A stretch of DNA of 64,000 bases, from the NCBI RefSeq assembly GCF_900086655.1, contig NZ_LT575476.1, positions 5,497,931-5,561,930 on the forward strand, in the 5' to 3' direction. The DNA is from Paenibacillus tuaregi (lineage in GTDB: Bacteria; Bacillota; Bacilli; Paenibacillales; Paenibacillaceae). Positions 59,017 through 64,000 of the stretch are shown piece by piece. The translations under genes and the position numbers were made by a program. How positions within the stretch are numbered: the stretch's first letter is position 1; every line of letters begins with the position of its first letter. Under the pieces are notes generated by a model. That model made no database searches, had not been told where the DNA came from, and saw only the letters and a program-made list of their open reading frames with translations.

Positions 59017-60927
59017 ATGTCGATGAATGAACAATCCTATGATGAGAATCAGATACAGGTGCTGGAGGGCCTAGAAGCCGTACGGAAACGTCCAGGTATG
59101 TATATCGGCTCTACCAGCGCCAGAGGTCTGCATCATTTGGTATGGGAAATCGTGGACAATAGTATTGATGAAGCGCTGGGAGGTTACTGCGACCACATCG
59201 ATGTTATTGTGCACCAGGACAACAGTGTGACGGTTATTGATAACGGACGCGGAATTCCGGTAGGAGAACATCCGAAGCTGAAGCGTTCCACGCTGGAAGT
59301 AGTCATGACTGTGCTTCACGCCGGCGGTAAATTCGGCGGTGGAGGATACAAGGTATCCGGCGGTCTGCACGGGGTGGGCGTATCGGTTGTAAACGCACTG
59401 TCCGAGAAGGTTGTTGTTGAAGTCAAGCGGGACGGTCATATCCATCAGCAGGAATATCGGCGCGGTGTGCCTCAGTATGATCTGCGCATTATTGGTGACA
59501 CGGATGAGACAGGAACCAAAACAACGTTTGTGCCGGATCCGGAAATCTTCACCGAGACAACCGTCTTTGATTACGATATTCTGCTTACGCGTATCCGCGA
59601 GCTGGCCTTCCTGAACAAAGGAATATCCATCTCCCTGCATGATGAGCGGACAGGACAGTCCAATTCGTTCAAATACGAAGGCGGAATCAGTGAATACGTA
59701 CAGTTTCTGAATCAGAACAAAGAAGCTCTTCATGAGAATCCGATTTATGTCGAAGGTTCAAGAGACATGATTCAGGTGGAGGTTGCTCTCCAGTACAATG
59801 ACAGCTATACCGAGAATATTTACTCATTTGCCAATAATATTAATACACATGAGGGCGGTACCCACGAATCCGGATTCAAGAGTGCTCTAACCCGGATTAT
59901 TAACGACTATGCCCGCAAATATAACCTGATCAAGGATAGTGACTCCAATCTTACCGGTGATGATGTTCGTGAAGGCCTGACCGCGATTATCTCGGTGAAG
60001 ATTCCTGAACCTCAGTTCGAAGGTCAGACGAAGACGAAGCTCGGGAACAGTGAAGTGCGCGGCATCGTGGAATCCCTGTTCGCTGAGAAGCTTCAGGAAT
60101 TCATGGAGGAGAACCCTTCGGTCTCCAAGCGGATTCTGGAGAAAGCGCTGCAAGCCTCCCGGGCCCGTGAAGCGGCCCGTAAGGCACGGGAACTGACCCG
60201 GCGCAAGAGTGCGCTGGAAGTCAGCTCGCTGCCGGGTAAACTTGCTGACTGCTCCTCCAAGGATGCTTCTATCAGTGAGCTGTACATTGTCGAAGGGGAC
60301 TCTGCGGGAGGTTCGGCCAAGCAGGGGCGCGATCGTCATTTTCAGGCGATTCTGCCGCTCCGTGGTAAGATCCTGAATGTGGAGAAAGCTCGCCTTGACC
60401 GTATTCTCGGCAATGCCGAGATCCGGGCGATTATCACCGCTCTGGGTACCGGTATCGGAGATGATTTCGATCTTGAGAAAGCCCGTTATCACAAGGTCAT
60501 TATTATGACCGATGCGGACGTGGACGGGGCGCATATCCGTACTCTGATGCTAACCTTCTTTTATCGTTATATGCGCAAGATCATTGAAGCTGGTTACGTG
60601 TATATTGCACAGCCGCCGCTCTTCAAGATTGAACGCAATAAGACGGTCCGTTATGCGGGCTCCGAGAAGGAACGTGACGAGATCATCGCTGAATTTGGTG
60701 AGAACGCCAAGGTCAACATTCAGCGCTACAAAGGATTGGGCGAGATGAATGCCACGCAGCTGTGGGAGACAACGATGGACCCGGAAAGCCGGACTATGCA
60801 GCAGGTCTCCATTGCGGATGCCATTCAGGCTGACTCGATCTTCGATACGCTGATGGGTGACAATGTCGAGCCGCGGCGTGATTTCATTCAGGAACATGCC
60901 AAATATGTGACCAACCTTGATTTTTAA
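59017..60927 (+). CDS. gyrB: DNA gyrase subunit B
   Basis: GyrB is the ATPase subunit of gyrase. The 636-residue protein has the GHKL ATPase (MYIGSTSARGLHHLVWEIVDNSIDEA), GGKFGGGGYKVSGGLHGVG, TOPRIM motifs (YIVEGDSAGGSAKQGRDRHF, PLRGKILNVEKA, and the Asp-rich MTDADVDGAHIRTL) and the C-terminal RYKGLGEMNATQLWETTMDP. AGCAGGTGAAAGC precedes the ATG. A terminator (60936-60962) follows, so gyrA is separately transcribed. Confidence 0.98.
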   Translation: MSMNEQSYDENQIQVLEGLEAVRKRPGMYIGSTSARGLHHLVWEIVDNSIDEALGGYCDHIDVIVHQDNSVTVIDNGRGIPVGEHPKLKRSTLEVVMTVLHAGGKFGGGGYKVSGGLHGVGVSVVNALSEKVVVEVKRDGHIHQQEYRRGVPQYDLRIIGDTDETGTKTTFVPDPEIFTETTVFDYDILLTRIRELAFLNKGISISLHDERTGQSNSFKYEGGISEYVQFLNQNKEALHENPIYVEGSRDMIQVEVALQYNDSYTENIYSFANNINTHEGGTHESGFKSALTRIINDYARKYNLIKDSDSNLTGDDVREGLTAIISVKIPEPQFEGQTKTKLGNSEVRGIVESLFAEKLQEFMEENPSVSKRILEKALQASRAREAARKARELTRRKSALEVSSLPGKLADCSSKDASISELYIVEGDSAGGSAKQGRDRHFQAILPLRGKILNVEKARLDRILGNAEIRAIITALGTGIGDDFDLEKARYHKVIIMTDADVDGAHIRTLMLTFFYRYMRKIIEAGYVYIAQPPLFKIERNKTVRYAGSEKERDEIIAEFGENAKVNIQRYKGLGEMNATQLWETTMDPESRTMQQVSIADAIQADSIFDTLMGDNVEPRRDFIQEHAKYVTNLDF

Positions 60928-60935
60928 TTGATGAA

Positions 60936-60962
60936 GCTGCAGCCTATGGCTGTGGCTTTTTT
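60936..60962 (+). terminator. Intrinsic terminator of gyrB
   Basis: GCTGCAGCC and GGCTGTGGC pair (two wobble pairs) around TAT, then six T. It lies directly past the gyrB stop. Confidence 0.85.
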
Positions 60963-60979
60963 GTTGTGCACGGATCTCG

Positions 60980-61822
60980 TTACCGGAATGATGCGCTTCT
61001 TGACCTGGAGAACCTTCCATAATGAATCGCGTATTTCCGGATTCTCTTGTAAATGTTTTTATCCTTGAGTTCTTTAAATGGGAAAAGCGCAGGCAGTGTG
61101 TTTACCTCCAGAATCCAGGCTTTGAAACCTGCGTCTACCGCTACATCCAGTCCGAGCTCTTTAAGCCGTGGATATGCACTCTGGAGTTGGTATCCAACCA
61201 GAGTTCCGATTTGCCGGAGTTCTTGAATCATAAGCTGGAGCTGGCGTTCATTCATATGTGGACCCAATAAGTGCTCAATTGGAAGAGCGGTTCCTCCCCC
61301 GTGGTGGTTTGTAATAATCTTTTGATGCGCGGCCACACGCCCGATATAACCGGTTGTTTCCCACTCTCCTTTGAGGTTTTTTTGAACAAGCACCCGAAGG
61401 TCAAATTTACGTCTTTGATAGGTCAGCATGTCAATCCCTTGCTGGATGAGATACTCTCGTCCTTGGATTTTGTGAATCAAGACGGCATACAACTCATCAA
61501 TGCTCAGATAGGTTTGGGTTTGCACACCATAACGATGCTTATACGACGGAGGAAGCGGTGAAGGCTCCTGTATTTGCGGTACCTGCGGTTCAGCTTGGGG
61601 CGATGTATCGCTAGTGAGCGGTCCGTTATACTCCGCGCTCATAACCCCTTGACCGTAGGTGCCTCTATCCGGCTTGATGTAGACCAGCCCATATTTATGG
61701 ATCATCGTGTTTAGATTTTCGAGCGAGAATTTCTGGGTCTCGGGAATATAGACTTGAAGATGCGGGCCCTGCAGTAGAATTTGAGTTTTTTGCCACTTGC
61801 TTGCTATTCGTTGAATTCTCAA
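60980..61822 (-). CDS. YheC/YheD-family ATP-grasp protein
   Basis: A ~280-residue ATP-grasp protein of the YheC/YheD family, known from Bacillus spore coat. Visible elements: GLVYIKPDRGTYGQGVMSAE (nucleotide loop), FDLRVLVQKNLKGEWETTGY, and the EVNTLPALFPFKELKDKNIY C-terminus with the metal-binding Asn. A Pro/Gln-rich insert follows the first motif. It is oriented against gyrB and gyrA and separates them. The start is a TTG at 61822 or 61828; the former has the better Shine-Dalgarno. Possible sporulation role is from the family only. Confidence 0.82.
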   Translation of the reverse strand: MRIQRIASKWQKTQILLQGPHLQVYIPETQKFSLENLNTMIHKYGLVYIKPDRGTYGQGVMSAEYNGPLTSDTSPQAEPQVPQIQEPSPLPPSYKHRYGVQTQTYLSIDELYAVLIHKIQGREYLIQQGIDMLTYQRRKFDLRVLVQKNLKGEWETTGYIGRVAAHQKIITNHHGGGTALPIEHLLGPHMNERQLQLMIQELRQIGTLVGYQLQSAYPRLKELGLDVAVDAGFKAWILEVNTLPALFPFKELKDKNIYKRIRKYAIHYGRFSRSRSASFR

Positions 61823-62061
61823 GTTCAATTTCCTTCCTTTCCCTCAGCAGGTGATGGTTATCCATGGATACACGAAAAACATAGGACAGAAGAGAAAAAC
61901 AATGATATAATTATAAGATATGGGGATTTTTCAAGTTTTTTGGACAATTCAGGAATGCCTATGCTTGTAGTGTATGTGAATGGTGGGCAAGGGGAATGGA
62001 CACATCCCCAATTTTCATCAAACGCATGAAGAAAAGGAAGTTTTACGAAGCTAACGTTTAA

Positions 62062-62090
62062 TTGTGCTTATATCGTGAAAGTAATATAAT
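62062..62090 (+). promoter_or_regulatory. Strong promoter upstream of gyrA
   Basis: TTGTGC (62062-62067), a 17-base spacer and a perfect TATAAT (62085-62090). The transcript would start near 62097 and meet the hairpin at 62116-62137 after about 20 bases. The preceding stretch 61829-62061 holds no supported gene. Confidence 0.65.
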
Positions 62091-62115
62091 AAATGTTAGT
62101 GGTTTTCAGGCGTTT

Positions 62116-62137
62116 AAGCCGATTTAACGGCTTTTTT
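62116..62137 (+). terminator. Terminator-like hairpin in the gyrA leader
   Basis: AAGCCG and CGGCTT pair around ATTTAA, then TTTTTT. With the promoter at 62062-62090 it gives a ~40-base RNA, so most transcripts may stop here before gyrA. Confidence 0.7.
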
Positions 62138-62295
62138 CATACTTAAGTGGATTGATCTTGAGACTGATTTACAGGTCTATTTGTACAGCTCACTCCGCAT
62201 ACAAGACGATCGGAATGAACGGCTGACAGCAGCTGTTGATTTAGCGGATGGGTTTAACCAAATAGGCATTTTGGAAGATGATAAGGAGGTACAGC

Positions 62296-64000
62296 ATGGC
62301 GGAAGAGAAACACTCGCAAATTATAGATCGGGATATTGGTGTGGAGATGCGTGAATCCTTTATGGATTACGCGATGAGCATCATTGTTAGCCGTGCCCTC
62401 CCGGATGTTCGGGACGGGCTTAAGCCGGTTCACCGCCGTATTTTATACGCCATGAATGAATTAGGCATGTCACCGGACAAGCCTTACAAGAAATCCGCCA
62501 GAATCGTAGGCGAAGTTATTGGTAAGTACCACCCTCACGGGGACTCTGCTGTATACGAATCCATGGTGCGGATGGCTCAGGATTTTGCAATGCGTACCAT
62601 GCTTGTAGATGGACATGGCAACTTCGGTTCAATTGACGGTGATATGGCTGCGGCCATGCGATATACGGAGGCACGTCTATCCAAGATTGCGATAGAAATG
62701 CTCCGTGATATCAATAAAGAGACCATTGATTTCATGCCGAACTACGACGGGGAAGAGCAGGAACCTGTTGTCTTGCCGGCACGTTTTCCAAACCTGCTTG
62801 TTAACGGGGTAACCGGGATTGCGGTGGGGATGGCTACAAACATACCGCCACACAATCTGGGTGAGGTGATCGATGGGGTTCAGGCATTAATCAAGAATCC
62901 AGAGATTACTTCCCTGGAACTGATGGATTACATTCAAGGACCGGATTTCCCGACTGGAGGCTTTATCCTTGGCCGCTCGGGTATACGTCAGGCTTATACA
63001 ACGGGCCGTGGATCGGTTACAATGCGTGCCAATGCAACCATAGAAGAGAATAACAATAAGGCACGGATCATTGTGCATGAGATTCCATATCAGGTTAATA
63101 AAGCTCGCCTTGTCGAGAAAATTGCCGAACTTGTCCGTGAGAAGCGGATTGAGGGAATTACGGATCTGCGTGATGAATCTGACCGCAACGGTATGCGTAT
63201 CGTGATTGAGCTCCGCCGGGATGTAAATCCGAATGTGGTGCTCAATAACCTGTATAAGCATACAGCGATGCAGTCCACCTTCGGAATCAATATGCTGGCG
63301 ATTGTGAATAAGGAACCGAAGATTCTGACTCTTCGTGAGGTTCTGCATTATTATCTCCAGCACCAAATTGAGGTTATTCGCCGCAGGACTGAATTTGATC
63401 TGAAAAAGGCTGAGGCACGTGCACACATTCTGGAAGGTTTGCGGATTGCGCTTGACCATCTGGATGAAGTGATCGCACTGATCCGCAGTTCCCAGACGGC
63501 GGAAATTGCCCGTGAAGGACTCATTGAACGGTTTGGCTTGAGCTTTGAACAAGCTCAGGCGATCCTGGATATGCGTCTACAGCGTCTGACAGGACTTGAA
63601 CGCGAGAAGATTGAAAATGAATATAACGAACTGCTTAAGAAAATTGCGGAATACCGCGAGATTCTTGCTAATGAATCTCTTGTTCTTGAGATCATTGATC
63701 AGGAATTACAAGAGATTAAAGAGAAATTCACGGATGATCGCCGTACCGTCATTACCGTAGGGGAAGAGAGTATTCTCGATGAAGACCTGATCCCTCGGGA
63801 GGATGTGGTCATTACCATTACGCATACCGGCTATATCAAGCGTCTGCCTGTATCCACTTACCGGAGCCAGAAACGCGGAGGCCGGGGCGTGGTTGGCATG
63901 GATACTAAGGATAGCGACTTCGTGGAGCATTTATTTGTAACGAACTCACATCACTATCTGATGTTCTTTACGGATAAAGGGAAGGCTTACCGGATTAAAG
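62296..64000 (+). CDS. gyrA: DNA gyrase subunit A, 5' part (runs off the window)
   Basis: GyrA is the DNA-cutting subunit of gyrase. The visible ~568 of about 830 residues start MAEEKHSQIIDRDIGVEM with AAGGAGG upstream. The quinolone region HPHGDSAVYESM (Ser84, Glu88) is wild-type, and the catalytic Tyr123 lies in AAMRYTEARL. The GRGSVTMRANATIEENN and QAILDMRLQRLTGLEREKIE segments follow. The beta-propeller domain begins near the window end (QKRGGRGVVGM, the GyrA box). The frame is open to base 64000. Confidence 0.97.
   Translation, partial: MAEEKHSQIIDRDIGVEMRESFMDYAMSIIVSRALPDVRDGLKPVHRRILYAMNELGMSPDKPYKKSARIVGEVIGKYHPHGDSAVYESMVRMAQDFAMRTMLVDGHGNFGSIDGDMAAAMRYTEARLSKIAIEMLRDINKETIDFMPNYDGEEQEPVVLPARFPNLLVNGVTGIAVGMATNIPPHNLGEVIDGVQALIKNPEITSLELMDYIQGPDFPTGGFILGRSGIRQAYTTGRGSVTMRANATIEENNNKARIIVHEIPYQVNKARLVEKIAELVREKRIEGITDLRDESDRNGMRIVIELRRDVNPNVVLNNLYKHTAMQSTFGINMLAIVNKEPKILTLREVLHYYLQHQIEVIRRRTEFDLKKAEARAHILEGLRIALDHLDEVIALIRSSQTAEIAREGLIERFGLSFEQAQAILDMRLQRLTGLEREKIENEYNELLKKIAEYREILANESLVLEIIDQELQEIKEKFTDDRRTVITVGEESILDEDLIPREDVVITITHTGYIKRLPVSTYRSQKRGGRGVVGMDTKDSDFVEHLFVTNSHHYLMFFTDKGKAYRIK

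Noticed and set aside
61781..62029. Plus-strand frame upstream of gyrA
   Set aside because: No ribosome-binding site, unusual codon use and it crosses the start of the opposite-strand gene.
1..64000. CRISPR array, prophage, complete insertion sequence or defence island
   Set aside because: No regularly spaced repeats, transposase, integrase, phage structural or restriction genes were seen on either strand.

Overview
The window is a ~64 kb stretch of the replication-origin region of a spore-forming, low-GC Gram-positive bacterium of the Paenibacillus type. Gene order and protein identities support this: the dnaA-dnaN-yaaA-recF-remB-gyrB block, the rpmH-rnpA-yidC-jag-mnmE-mnmG-rsmG-noc-parA-parB arm, the walRKHIJ-htrA block, GlpP-type antitermination, and spore-associated genes (yyaC, a YheC/YheD-type protein). 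The placement in Paenibacillaceae is inferred from gene content; no 16S rRNA is present.

Layout. 1-631: the end of an AraC-type regulator and a VOC-fold protein. 868-6332: a minus-strand glycerol module (glpP, glpF, glpK, glpD) in which glpF and glpD each have a leader terminator that GlpP could antiterminate, plus a small CxxH/CxxC protein gene. 6359-6900: two copies of a palindromic repeat. 6995-14519: htrA and the WalRK two-component locus (walJ, walI, walH, walK, walR). 14810-24695: an M23 peptidase, an unknown anchored protein, purA with a PurR-type operator, dnaB, rplI, gdpP, yybS and two small genes. 24896-32262: an LCP-family gene and a five-gene oligopeptide ABC transporter. 32984-34071: rpsF-ssb-rpsR. 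34380-39209: yjzC, tRNA-Ser, yyzM, an MscS channel, a DUF3343 gene, yyaC, a DUF4446 gene and a cysteine-desulfurase-like gene. 39310-49475: parB, parA, noc, rsmG, mnmG, mnmE, jag, yidC, rnpA and rpmH, with parS sites. 50084-53972: gntR-gntP-gntK. 53986-64000: oriC, dnaA, dnaN, yaaA, recF, remB, gyrB, a YheC/YheD-type gene and the 5' part of gyrA.

Almost every gene left of ~49.5 kb is on the minus strand and almost every gene right of ~50 kb is on the plus strand. This matches divergent replication from an origin around dnaA, where DnaA boxes flank dnaA on both sides. Many genes are core housekeeping (replication initiation, chromosome segregation, tRNA modification, cell-wall stress control). 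The accessory parts are the glycerol module, the peptide transporter and the gluconate operon. The gluconate operon separates rpmH from dnaA, two genes that are usually adjacent.

The most unusual structure is a family of intergenic, hairpin-forming repeats of about 130-200 bp. Two well-preserved copies (6359-6553, 6701-6900) and at least four diverged relatives (34895-35040, 41066-41115, 45438-45612, 49709-49836) share internal blocks. I saw no CRISPR array, prophage, complete insertion sequence or toxin-antitoxin or defence module.
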